This document shows, piece by piece, positions 16,118 to 24,847 of a stretch of DNA of 40,793 bases (its first letter is position 1; every line of letters starts with the position of its first letter). Made by a program: the position numbers and the translations under genes. The notes under the pieces are model-generated. The model saw only the letters and a list, made by a program, of their open reading frames with translations, searched no databases and was not told the origin of the DNA. Origin of the DNA: a virus; the IMG/VR virus record IMGVR_UViG_3300025647_005911, positions 1 through 40,793 of that record; one strand, written 5' to 3'.

Positions 16118-19100
16118 ATGGCTGAAAACAGAAAATTCTCCAGTAGACGAGATAGCCCAGGTCAATCGGTTTTCAAACAAGACCTGTTTTTATTGAGCGT
16201 ACCCTCAGGGTCTACTGCTGACAGAGTTTTAGCTGTAGATGATGACGGACGTGTAATATCTGTTATCTATTCAGGTGGTGGTGGAGCTGGTTCTAACGGT
16301 ACTTCAGGTTCTTCAGGAGGTGCTGTAACCTCAGGAACATCAGGCACTTCAGGTACAAATGGAAAATCAGGTACCTCAGGTACAGGAGGAAAATCAGGTA
16401 CTTCAGGTTCACAAGGTGCTTCAACTACATCAGGTTCATCAGGTTCTACAGGAGCTGGTGGTCAATCTAACACTTCAGGTACTAGTGGTACAACAGGTAC
16501 TTCAGGTACTGCAGGAACATCAGGTTCTACAGGTACTTCAGGAACTGTGGGAGCTAGTGGTACCTCAGGCAAATCAGGCACTTCAGGTACATCTGGAGGT
16601 TCACATGGTACTTCAGGTACAAGTGGTACATCAGGTTCTACAGGTACTGGAGGTATAGCAGGTTTATCAGGTCAAAGTGCTACTTCAGGAACTAGTGGTT
16701 CTACAGGTTCTTCAGGTTCAAATGGAGCTAATGGAACAAGTGGTAAATCAGGTACTGCCGGTTCTTCGGGTTCATCAAACACTTCAGGTACTTCAGGCAC
16801 AGCTGGATCTACAGGTACCTCAGGTATAGATGGTTTAAGTGGAGCTTCAAAAACTTCAGGTTCTTCAGGTTCTTCAGGTTCAACTGGTACTTCAGGAAAA
16901 TCTGGCTCATCTGGTTCTTCAGGTTCATCTCATACCTCAGGTACTTCAGGTACTTCCGGATCTACAGGTACTAGCGGTATTGATGGTCTTTCAGGTCAAT
17001 CTAGAACTTCAGGTACTAGTGGTTCAACTGGCTCTTCAGGTACAAATGGAGCTGATGGTACTTCAGGAAAATCAGGTACTTCAGGTTCATCCGGAAGTTC
17101 TAATACTTCGGGCACTTCAGGTACTGCGGGTTCAACAGGTACCTCTGGTATTGATGGTTTAAGTGGAGCTTCAAAAACTTCAGGTACTAGTGGTTCTACA
17201 GGTTCATCAGGTTCAAATGGAGCTAATGGAACTAGTGGTAAAGCCGGCACTTCAGGTTCTTCAGGAAATAGCGGAACAAGTGGTACTAGTGGAACAAGTG
17301 GTTCTACAGGAACAAGTGGCATAGATGGTTTATCAGGTCAATCTAGAACTTCAGGTACTTCCGGTAGTACTGGTTCTTCTGGTTCAAACGGAGCCAATGG
17401 AACTTCAGGAAAATCCGGAACATCAGGTTCTTCAGGTCAATCAGGCACTTCAGGCACTTCAGGTACTGCGGGTTCAACTGGAACTAGTGGTATAGCAGGA
17501 CTATCAGGTCAAAGTGCTACAAGTGGTACTTCAGGTACTACAGGTTCTTCAGGTTCAAATGGGGCTAATGGTACAAGCGGTAAATCAGGTACTTCAGGTT
17601 CTTCAGGAAATAGTGGAACAAGTGGCACTTCAGGCACAGCAGGTTCAACAGGTACTTCAGGTATCGATGGTCTTTCAGGCCAATCACGAACTTCAGGAAC
17701 TAGTGGTTCTACTGGATCCTCAGGTTCAAATGGAGCTAATGGAACTAGTGGTAAAGCAGGTACATCAGGTTCTTCAGGACAATCTGGTACTTCAGGTACT
17801 TCAGGTACAGCTGGATCTACAGGCACAAGTGGTATTGCAGGATTATCAGGCCAATCATCTACATCAGGAACTACAGGTTCTTCAGGTTCAAATGGAGCTA
17901 ATGGAACTAGTGGTAAAGCAGGTACATCAGGTACTTCAGGTTCTGTAGGCTCTTCAGGACAAGGAAATACTTCGGGTACTTCAGGCACTGCAGGTTCAAC
18001 TGGAACTAGTGGTATAGCAGGACTATCAGGTCAAAGTGCTACAAGTGGCACTTCAGGTAGTACTGGTTCCTCAGGTTCAAACGGAGCTAATGGAACTAGT
18101 GGTAAAGCAGGTACATCAGGTTCTTCAGGACAATCTGGAACTAGTGGTACTAGTGGCACAGCTGGATCTACAGGTACAAGTGGTATTGCAGGTTTAGGAG
18201 GTCAATCTTCTACATCAGGAACTACAGGTTCATCAGGTTCAAATGGAGCTGGAGGAACTAGTGGCAAATCAGGCACTTCAGGAACTACAGGCTCTTCAGG
18301 TTCTACAGGACAATCCGGTACTTCAGGAACTTCAGGTACCGCAGGTTCTACTGGAACCAGTGGTATAGCAGGACTATCAGGCCAATCAGCTACTTCAGGT
18401 TCTTCAGGAACAAGTGGTAAAGGAGGAACAAACGGTACTTCAGGCCTTTCAGGTACAAGTGGTTCTTCAGGAAATTCTGGAACTAGTGGCACCTCAGGTC
18501 TTTCAGGAACAAGTGGTTCAACTGGTACTAGCGGTAAAGATGGAACTAGTGGTACTTCAGGTTTATCAGGCACTTCAGGTTCAGCCGGAACCTCAGGTAA
18601 AGACGGAACTAGCGGTACCTCAGGAAAATCAGGAACATCAGGTTCATCAGGAAATAGTGGAACAAGCGGTACTTCGGGCACAGCTGGATCTACAGGTACT
18701 TCAGGTATTGCTGGTTTATCAGGTCAATCATCTACATCAGGAACTACAGGTTCTTCAGGTTCAAATGGAGCTAATGGTACTTCAGGTTTATCTGGAACTA
18801 GTGGTTCAACAGGAACTGCAGGTAAAGGAGGAACAAATGGTACTTCAGGTTTATCAGGTACAAGCGGTTCAACTGGAACCTCAGGTAAAGACGGAACTAG
18901 TGGTACTTCAGGTCTTTCAGGTACCTCGGGTTCTAGCGGTACTTCAGGTAAAGATGGGACAAATGGTACCTCAGGAAAATCAGGAACATCAGGTTCTTCA
19001 GGAAATAGTGGAACAAGTGGAACCTCAGGTACCGCAGGTTCTACTGGAACTAGTGGCATAGCTGGATTATCAGGCCAAAGTGCAACTTCTGGTTCTTCAG

Positions 19101-20521
19101 GCACCTCAGGTAAAGGAGGAACAAATGGTACTTCAGGTTTATCTGGAACTAGTGGTTCAACAGGAACCGCAGGTAAAACAGGTACTTCAGGTACTGCAGG
19201 TACTTCAGGTTCAACTGGAGCTGCAGGAGCTAGCGGTATCTCAGGATTAAGTGCAACTTCAGGAACTGCAGGTACATCCGGCACAAACGGCACTTCAGGT
19301 CTTTCAGGTACCTCAGGTTCTAGCGGTACTTCGGGTAAAGATGGAGCAAACGGTACTTCAGGTTTATCAGGTACCTCAGGTTCAAGTGGAACCGCAGGTA
19401 AAGGAGGAGGAAGTGGTACTTCAGGCACTTCAGGAACTAGTGGTTCATCAGGTACCAGCGGTAAAGATGGAGCAAGTGGCACTTCAGGTCTTTCAGGTAC
19501 AAGCGGTTCAACTGGAACTGCTGGTAAAGGAGGAGGCAGTGGCACTTCAGGCACCTCAGGTACTTCAGGTTCTACAGGTACAAGTGGTATTGCTGGTTTA
19601 GCAGCTTTAAGTGCAACTTCTGGTTCATCAGGAACCTCCGGTAAAGTAGGAGCTGATGGTACTTCAGGTCTAAGCGGTACTTCAGGTTCAAGTGGAACCG
19701 CAGGTAAAAACGGAGCAAACGGCACCTCAGGCCTAAGCGGTACTTCAGGTTCAAGTGGTACTGCAGGTAAAGACGGAGCAAATGGCACCTCAGGCCTAAG
19801 CGGTACTTCAGGTTCAAGTGGCACTTCAGGTAAAGATGGAGCAAACGGCACCTCAGGAAAATCCGGAACATCAGGTTCTTCAGGAAACTCAGGAACTAGT
19901 GGTACTTCAGGTACTTCGGGCTCAACAGGTACTTCAGGTATTAATGGTCTTTCAGGTCAATCTGCTACTTCAGGTTCTTCAGGAACAAGTGGTAAAGGAG
20001 GAACAAACGGCACTTCAGGTCTTTCAGGTACAAGTGGTTCAACCGGAACTTCAGGTAAAGGAGGAGGAAGTGGTACAGCAGGTACAAGTGGTACTTCAGG
20101 CTCAACTGGAGCCGCAGGAGCTAGCGGTATCTCAGGATTAAGTGCAACTTCAGGAACTGCTGGATCTTCCGGTACAAATGGTAATGGTGGTAATTCAGGT
20201 GGTTCAAGTACATCTGGTTCAAATGGTACAGCAGGTACTTCAGGAGCATCAGGAACAAATGGTACTTCATTTATAGGTTCTTCAGGCACAAGTGGAACTT
20301 CAGGTAAAACAGGTACTGCAGGTACTTCAGGTAAAGCTGGTACATCTGGTACTAGTGGTGGTGGTGGAGCTTCTGCAACCCCAACTCCAGCCTCAAATAT
20401 CCCTTCAATTAACGGGTTTAGAGATGCACAAGTTCCTGATAATACAGGTTTAACAGCATATGGTTGGTTAGTGTTTAATATCGGAGGTACTGATTATTGG
20501 GTTCCTGCTTGGAACTTATAA
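16118..20521 (+). CDS. Second Gly-X-Y repeat fibre protein, 1467 aa
   Basis: A 1467-aa protein with three parts. Residues 1-52 are a non-repetitive N-terminal segment (FSSRRDSPGQSVFKQDLFLL, then DRVLAVDDDGRVISVIYSG), likely the attachment or trimerisation module. Residues about 53-1417 are Gly-X-Y triplets rich in Ser and Thr, with Lys in GKS, GKA and GKD triplets and very few prolines. Residues about 1418-1467 end YGWLVFNIGGTDYWVPAWNL, a beta-type ending I know from phage tail fibres. Much of the repeat follows a 57-aa unit marked by GIDGLSGQS or GIAGLSGQS with one Gly replacement. It has its own upstream hairpin and near-consensus promoter box, so it can be regulated apart from the 3709-aa protein. 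The role as a fibre is inferred. It precedes the glycosyltransferase operon by 59 nt. Confidence 0.9.
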   Translation: MAENRKFSSRRDSPGQSVFKQDLFLLSVPSGSTADRVLAVDDDGRVISVIYSGGGGAGSNGTSGSSGGAVTSGTSGTSGTNGKSGTSGTGGKSGTSGSQGASTTSGSSGSTGAGGQSNTSGTSGTTGTSGTAGTSGSTGTSGTVGASGTSGKSGTSGTSGGSHGTSGTSGTSGSTGTGGIAGLSGQSATSGTSGSTGSSGSNGANGTSGKSGTAGSSGSSNTSGTSGTAGSTGTSGIDGLSGASKTSGSSGSSGSTGTSGKSGSSGSSGSSHTSGTSGTSGSTGTSGIDGLSGQSRTSGTSGSTGSSGTNGADGTSGKSGTSGSSGSSNTSGTSGTAGSTGTSGIDGLSGASKTSGTSGSTGSSGSNGANGTSGKAGTSGSSGNSGTSGTSGTSGSTGTSGIDGLSGQSRTSGTSGSTGSSGSNGANGTSGKSGTSGSSGQSGTSGTSGTAGSTGTSGIAGLSGQSATSGTSGTTGSSGSNGANGTSGKSGTSGSSGNSGTSGTSGTAGSTGTSGIDGLSGQSRTSGTSGSTGSSGSNGANGTSGKAGTSGSSGQSGTSGTSGTAGSTGTSGIAGLSGQSSTSGTTGSSGSNGANGTSGKAGTSGTSGSVGSSGQGNTSGTSGTAGSTGTSGIAGLSGQSATSGTSGSTGSSGSNGANGTSGKAGTSGSSGQSGTSGTSGTAGSTGTSGIAGLGGQSSTSGTTGSSGSNGAGGTSGKSGTSGTTGSSGSTGQSGTSGTSGTAGSTGTSGIAGLSGQSATSGSSGTSGKGGTNGTSGLSGTSGSSGNSGTSGTSGLSGTSGSTGTSGKDGTSGTSGLSGTSGSAGTSGKDGTSGTSGKSGTSGSSGNSGTSGTSGTAGSTGTSGIAGLSGQSSTSGTTGSSGSNGANGTSGLSGTSGSTGTAGKGGTNGTSGLSGTSGSTGTSGKDGTSGTSGLSGTSGSSGTSGKDGTNGTSGKSGTSGSSGNSGTSGTSGTAGSTGTSGIAGLSGQSATSGSSGTSGKGGTNGTSGLSGTSGSTGTAGKTGTSGTAGTSGSTGAAGASGISGLSATSGTAGTSGTNGTSGLSGTSGSSGTSGKDGANGTSGLSGTSGSSGTAGKGGGSGTSGTSGTSGSSGTSGKDGASGTSGLSGTSGSTGTAGKGGGSGTSGTSGTSGSTGTSGIAGLAALSATSGSSGTSGKVGADGTSGLSGTSGSSGTAGKNGANGTSGLSGTSGSSGTAGKDGANGTSGLSGTSGSSGTSGKDGANGTSGKSGTSGSSGNSGTSGTSGTSGSTGTSGINGLSGQSATSGSSGTSGKGGTNGTSGLSGTSGSTGTSGKGGGSGTAGTSGTSGSTGAAGASGISGLSATSGTAGSSGTNGNGGNSGGSSTSGSNGTAGTSGASGTNGTSFIGSSGTSGTSGKTGTAGTSGKAGTSGTSGGGGASATPTPASNIPSINGFRDAQVPDNTGLTAYGWLVFNIGGTDYWVPAWNL
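16274..20368 (+). repeat. Coding Gly-X-Y repeat tract with 171-bp (57-aa) superperiod
   Basis: The landmark GGTAT(T/A/C) that begins the GI(D/A)GL segment occurs at 16976, 17147, 17318, 17489, 17660 and 17831, each exactly 171 bp apart. It then occurs at 18011, 18182 and 18362 with spacings of 180, 171 and 180. Copies differ mainly at silent sites. Towards the 3' end the pattern loosens into shorter units carrying GKDG and GLSGTSGS segments. Confidence 0.9.
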
Positions 20522-20532
20522 TAAAGCTTGGA

Positions 20533-20544
20533 TATTTATAAATA
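20533..20544 (+). promoter_or_regulatory. Double late box TATTTATAAATA before the glycosylation operon
   Basis: TATTTATA (20533-20540) overlaps TATAAATA (20537-20544), the exact T4 late -10 consensus. The ATG at 20581 lies 36 nt beyond the second box, giving a longer leader than the other units. No hairpin terminator is visible between the fibre gene and this box, so read-through from the fibre is also possible. Confidence 0.5.
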
Positions 20545-20580
20545 AGTTATTATATTATTGTTATATTTTAAAAATAGTCT

Positions 20581-23298
20581 ATGAAAAAATTACTGTGTGT
20601 TGCACCCCATTTGTCGACAGGCGGACTTCCACAATATCTTACTAAAAAAATTGAATTAATTAAAGATGATTTTGAAATCTATCTTGTTGAATGGGATAAT
20701 TTAACAGGGGGAGTTTTAATTGTTCAAAGAGAACGTTTACAGAATATGATTCCTGCTGAACGTTTTTTTGTATTAGGTGAAAATAAATCGGAATTTCTTA
20801 ACATTGTTAATCGCATTAAACCCGATATTATACATTTAGAGGAAATTCCTGAATATTTTATGGACCATGAAATTGCGTCAACACTATACAGGCAAGATCG
20901 ACCTTATTTTCTTGTAGAAACATCCCACGATTCATCATATGATACTACTAAAAAATCATTCTTCCCTGATAAATTCTTATTTGTCTCAGAATGGCAAGTA
21001 CAACAATATAAAGATATTGATGTCCCTAAAAAAGTAGTTTATTATCCTATCGAGTATAAAGAACGTCCTAATCGTGAAGAAGCATTACGTGCTTTAGGGT
21101 TAGATCCAAATAAAAAACATGTTTTACATGTTGGTTTATTTACACCTCGTAAAAATCAAGCAGAATTTTTTGAATATGCTCGAATGCTCCCTGATATTCA
21201 ATTTCATAGTGTAGGCAATCAGGCAGATAACTTCAAATGGTATTGGGAACCTTTAATGAAAGATGTTCCACCAAACGTAACTTGGTGGAATGAACGTAAA
21301 GATGTAGATAATTTTTACAAGGCAATGGATTTATTTTTGTTTACCTCTCGAGGCACAAACACAGATAAAGAAACCATGCCTTTGGTAATCCGTGAATCTA
21401 TTTCATGGAACATGGAACTACTTATTTACAACCTCCCAGTGTATATGAATTATTGGGATCAATTCGATAATGTAAATTATCTTGATTTTAACAATAAAGA
21501 AAAAAATGCTAAAACTATTGAATCACTTTTAGGTTTAAATGATGAGATTGTTTATAAAGCATTAGATGTTAATCCTGAAGAAGAAGCATTTATTATTTCT
21601 ACATACCCTGTTACCCAAGCAGTTATTAATACTACTAAAGAGTGTATTCAAGCTATTAAAGCAACAGGTCGTAAAGTTATTTTAACCTCGCATATTCCTA
21701 TTCCTAAAGAATTAGATGATATTGTAGATTATTCAATTAATGATAATCATAACATTTTAACAAAGCATACATTTTATACTAATTCGTGGACTAATCAACA
21801 TGATTGTAATGCTCATATCAATTTAAGAGGTGAAGATAATGATGTTTATCATGGTCCTACTTGTTATACAAATTATTATAATGGTGCTGCTTTAGCACAA
21901 GGGTTAGGAATTAAAAAAGTATATTTTCTTAACTATGATTATATTTTACAAGATGTATCTTATGTAAACAAAATTAGTTCTGTATTAAACTATAAAGATG
22001 CTTTTTTTGGTAAAGATCAAGCATCAGAAGGAGATCAAATTACAACTTGGTTTTTAGGTATTCGTCCTGAATTTTTCTTACAAAAACCTAAAATTGATAC
22101 TGCCGAACAGTATGATGCTTTAATGCATGAGTGGGGTTCTGAATCTAATGGTTTAGAAAACTTAATGTATCATGGATTTAAAAATAGTACAAATGTTCAT
22201 TGGGAAGATAGAGATAAATTTCAAGAAGAATGTACTAAAACCTTCTTTCACCAAGACTATTCGCGAGTAGAATATTTTACAGTATTACCTATCTCTAATA
22301 TCCCAGGACATTTTGCCCCATTTGTTCAAATTTCAAACAATAATGATAGTCGTTTTATTAATTATACTTTAATTAAAAATGGTGTTATTATTAATGAAGC
22401 TAAATTTGAGGTTAAAAGTAAATTCTATACCTATGATTTAGTTCAATTTGATTTTGAAAGTACTTATATTGTTAAGTGGGATTTATATGATTTAGATACT
22501 AAGGAATTTATTGAATCTAAAGAAGTTATTGTAGATAATAACTACTATAATAATGAATTAGAAAAAAATGGTACATTTGAATATAAACTTCAATTTAATA
22601 ATAAACCAAAAATTAAATTGATGCATCTAGTTACTGAACCTAATTCTAATCCTAAAGAAATTCGTTCAATAGAAAGTGTATTTGACTTTTGTGAGAAAAC
22701 CGGTATTAAATACGAACAACGTATAAATGAAATTTATAAAGATATCCCACCAACAGATACTTGTAATCGCCCAGATGATGTTCAAGATGTTCCTGGTTAT
22801 TATAAATTAGCCCCGGGTCATTATGGTTGTTATTTAGCTCATACTAATGCTATTTTAGCTGAAGATAATAAAGATTATGATTATGTTTTGATTTTTGAAG
22901 GTGATGTTATTATTGATTCAGATTATCAAGAATTATATAATTCATTAATTCGTTTTTCTAGAATTGCAAGAGAACAAGACCAAGATATTATTGGATTTGG
23001 AAATCCATCTAACAACCGTAACTTAAATGGACCTAAAGTTGAAGACATTTATACAAATGTAACACCATTCATCCCAGCTCAATCATATTTAATTAATAAA
23101 GATAAAATTAGTTATCTTCAATATATGGTTAAAAATACTCCTTGGGATGCTTTTGATATGTGGGTTTGTAATGTTGCTCAACTTAAAGTAGGCACAGCCG
23201 AAAAAATTTATACTAAACACCTCCCAGGATTTAGTATTATTGAACAAGAATTTAAAGGAATGGATGAAAATAGCCCTGAAATTTACGCAGCAGAATGA
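20581..23298 (+). CDS. Multidomain glycosyltransferase (GT4-like + unknown + GT25-like)
   Basis: A 905-aa fusion. Residues 1 to about 350 look like a GT4-type GT-B glycosyltransferase: APHLSTGGLPQYL at the start, HVGLFTPRKNQAEF at the start of the second Rossmann half, and an acidic KETMPLVIRES stretch in the donor-binding region. Residues about 350-665 are a module I cannot assign; it opens with EEAFIISTYPVTQA and ends in beta-rich sequence. Residues about 670-905 resemble GT25: GCYLAHTNAI near 748, an acidic LIFEGDVIID near 770, and WDAFDMW near 855. GT25 contains LPS galactosyltransferases and the collagen Hyl-galactosyltransferases. The gene is first in a four-gene run joined by ATGA overlaps. 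The likely role is to transfer two different sugars in series. Acceptor and sugars are unknown; the neighbouring fibres are the obvious candidates, and host surface glycan is the alternative. Confidence 0.8.
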   Translation: MKKLLCVAPHLSTGGLPQYLTKKIELIKDDFEIYLVEWDNLTGGVLIVQRERLQNMIPAERFFVLGENKSEFLNIVNRIKPDIIHLEEIPEYFMDHEIASTLYRQDRPYFLVETSHDSSYDTTKKSFFPDKFLFVSEWQVQQYKDIDVPKKVVYYPIEYKERPNREEALRALGLDPNKKHVLHVGLFTPRKNQAEFFEYARMLPDIQFHSVGNQADNFKWYWEPLMKDVPPNVTWWNERKDVDNFYKAMDLFLFTSRGTNTDKETMPLVIRESISWNMELLIYNLPVYMNYWDQFDNVNYLDFNNKEKNAKTIESLLGLNDEIVYKALDVNPEEEAFIISTYPVTQAVINTTKECIQAIKATGRKVILTSHIPIPKELDDIVDYSINDNHNILTKHTFYTNSWTNQHDCNAHINLRGEDNDVYHGPTCYTNYYNGAALAQGLGIKKVYFLNYDYILQDVSYVNKISSVLNYKDAFFGKDQASEGDQITTWFLGIRPEFFLQKPKIDTAEQYDALMHEWGSESNGLENLMYHGFKNSTNVHWEDRDKFQEECTKTFFHQDYSRVEYFTVLPISNIPGHFAPFVQISNNNDSRFINYTLIKNGVIINEAKFEVKSKFYTYDLVQFDFESTYIVKWDLYDLDTKEFIESKEVIVDNNYYNNELEKNGTFEYKLQFNNKPKIKLMHLVTEPNSNPKEIRSIESVFDFCEKTGIKYEQRINEIYKDIPPTDTCNRPDDVQDVPGYYKLAPGHYGCYLAHTNAILAEDNKDYDYVLIFEGDVIIDSDYQELYNSLIRFSRIAREQDQDIIGFGNPSNNRNLNGPKVEDIYTNVTPFIPAQSYLINKDKISYLQYMVKNTPWDAFDMWVCNVAQLKVGTAEKIYTKHLPGFSIIEQEFKGMDENSPEIYAAE

Positions 23299-23897
23299 AC
23301 AGTTTTAAAGTAATCGAAGGGTTTTATTTTCCACAAGATGTGGATGAAAATTGGCTTATCAATGTAAAAAAAGAAATTTGGGAAGAACATGAATACGATC
23401 GTCATGGGTTGCAAATTCGTCCTTATGATATTGTTTTAGATTTAGGAGCTAATGTTGGAAGTTTTACAAAATATGCCTTAAATAAAGGAGCACATCATGT
23501 TTATTCTTTTGAATGTTCTGAAAATTATTATAATTGTTTAGATTTAAATTTTTGTAATAATCCTAAAGTAACAACTATAAAAGGATTTGTTAGTGATAGA
23601 ATAGAACCAAACCATTATAATTTTACAACTATTTTCAATCAGTTTAAATTAAGTAAAGTTGATTTTTGTAAGATTGATATCGAATATTGGGAATATCCTT
23701 TATTATTAAACGCTACACCCCAAGAAATTTCTCGAATAAATCAATTTGCTATTGAAGTTCATGACATATATGAAAATTATTATAAAATATTTGAAATCTT
23801 AGAAATGTTTAGTAAAAATAACTTTGCAACTAATTTTGAACATATTCATAAAGATTATAACTTAGGTATGATTTACGCTAAAAATAAAAACCTATGA
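23295..23897 (+). CDS. FkbM-family SAM-dependent methyltransferase
   Basis: A 200-aa class I methyltransferase. Motif I is VLDLGANVGSF at residues 47-57, which binds S-adenosylmethionine. A KIDIEYWEYPLL segment follows in the position of the FkbM 'KIDVEGxE' motif. FkbM enzymes commonly O-methylate sugars or sugar-derived groups in glycans and natural products. Start and preceding stop overlap (ATGA), and the next gene overlaps in the same way, so it is made together with the glycosyltransferases. The most likely role is methylation of a sugar added by its neighbours, which often caps a glycan. Substrate position is not readable from sequence. Confidence 0.85.
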   Translation: MNSFKVIEGFYFPQDVDENWLINVKKEIWEEHEYDRHGLQIRPYDIVLDLGANVGSFTKYALNKGAHHVYSFECSENYYNCLDLNFCNNPKVTTIKGFVSDRIEPNHYNFTTIFNQFKLSKVDFCKIDIEYWEYPLLLNATPQEISRINQFAIEVHDIYENYYKIFEILEMFSKNNFATNFEHIHKDYNLGMIYAKNKNL

Positions 23898-24847
23898 AAA
23901 TTTGCCATGTAGATCCCGCTTGTGGTTTAGATATTCCTCCTAAAAACTGGGGGGCTATTGAAAAAATTATTTGGGAATTTGAAGTAAACCAAAGAAAATT
24001 AGGCCATGAATCTACTCATCGTCTTGGGGGGTATATAAACCTTGGTGAGTTTGATATTGTCCATTGTCATGTAGCTAATTTAGCAATTGATCTTAAACAT
24101 CGTGGCATACCCTATATCTATCAATTACATGATCACCATGTAATGTATTATGGTGAAGATTCTCATGTTTATAAAGAAAATTTAGAAGCTATTGAAGGTT
24201 CTTTAATTTCACTTATGCCTGCTAAATGGTTAGTAGATTATTTTAAACACCCTAAATGTGTTTATTTTCCACATGGAGTAAATACTAATGATTTTTATCC
24301 TAAAACTATATCTAAACCTAGACCTATTGAACCAAAACTACTTATGTTAGCTAATAATGGTATGGGTGGTAAAAATGGACATGATAGAAAAGGATTTGCT
24401 TATGGTGTAGGTTTAGCTATGAAACGTAATTTGCCTATTACAATTGTAGGTCCTAAAAACAATGAAAATTGGATAAATGAAAATTTATGGGTTTTAAATT
24501 ACCCCAAACTTAAATTTATTTGGGAACCCTCAAATTTAGAATTAAGACAAATTTACTGGAACCATGATATTTTCTTACATCCTTCAGAATTAGAAGCGGG
24601 TCATCCTAACCTTACATTATTAGAAGCAGCAGCTTGTGGTTTGCCTATTATAGGATGGATTGAAATGGAAACTGATTTTTTTGGAATGTGGAGAGCTCCT
24701 CGCAATATATTCCGTATGGAAGAAGGTTTAAATGATATTTTAAACCAATGGGATCACTACACCAAATCAGCAATTCAAACTGGTAAAGATTTTAGTTGGG
24801 AAAATAGAACAAAAGATTTAATAAACATTTATAATCAAGTGTTATGA
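23894..24847 (+). CDS. GT4-family glycosyltransferase
   Basis: A 317-aa GT-B enzyme. The N-terminal half starts MKICHVDPACGLDIPP and includes a Gly-rich segment (KNWGAIEKIIWEF) and DIVHCHVAN, typical of the acceptor domain. The C-terminal half has the family signature HPSELEAGHPNLTLLEAAAC, where the two glutamates of the E-X7-E-type motif hold the nucleotide-sugar donor, followed by GLPIIGW. It is slightly short for GT4 (usually 350-400 aa), but both halves are present. Overlaps of 4 nt link it to the methyltransferase before and the heptosyltransferase-like gene after. The donor sugar cannot be told from sequence. Confidence 0.85.
   Translation: MKICHVDPACGLDIPPKNWGAIEKIIWEFEVNQRKLGHESTHRLGGYINLGEFDIVHCHVANLAIDLKHRGIPYIYQLHDHHVMYYGEDSHVYKENLEAIEGSLISLMPAKWLVDYFKHPKCVYFPHGVNTNDFYPKTISKPRPIEPKLLMLANNGMGGKNGHDRKGFAYGVGLAMKRNLPITIVGPKNNENWINENLWVLNYPKLKFIWEPSNLELRQIYWNHDIFLHPSELEAGHPNLTLLEAAACGLPIIGWIEMETDFFGMWRAPRNIFRMEEGLNDILNQWDHYTKSAIQTGKDFSWENRTKDLINIYNQVL

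Noticed and set aside
4239-20141. Forward-strand out-of-frame reading frames rich in Val-Leu-Gln within the fibre genes
   Set aside because: They are shifted readings of the same triplets (GGTACTTCAGG read as GTA-CTT-CAG). Lengths are limited and none has an independent start context.
4153-20289. Long reverse-strand open frames over the fibre genes (up to 557 codons) reading as Pro-Glu-Val-rich repeats
   Set aside because: They are the mirror of GGT-ACT-TCA-type codons, which give CCT-GAA-GTA on the other strand without stops. They have no proper ends, domains or promoters and follow the forward repeat exactly.
4223-20368. CRISPR-like appearance of regularly spaced repeats
   Set aside because: The repeats are in frame, diverge at silent codon positions and contain no unique spacers; no cas genes are near.
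16118-20521. Bacterial surface adhesin or cell-wall protein rather than a phage fibre
   Set aside because: No signal peptide, sorting motif or autotransporter domain is present; flanking genes are phage neck, sheath and tube, and both ends look like phage fibre modules.
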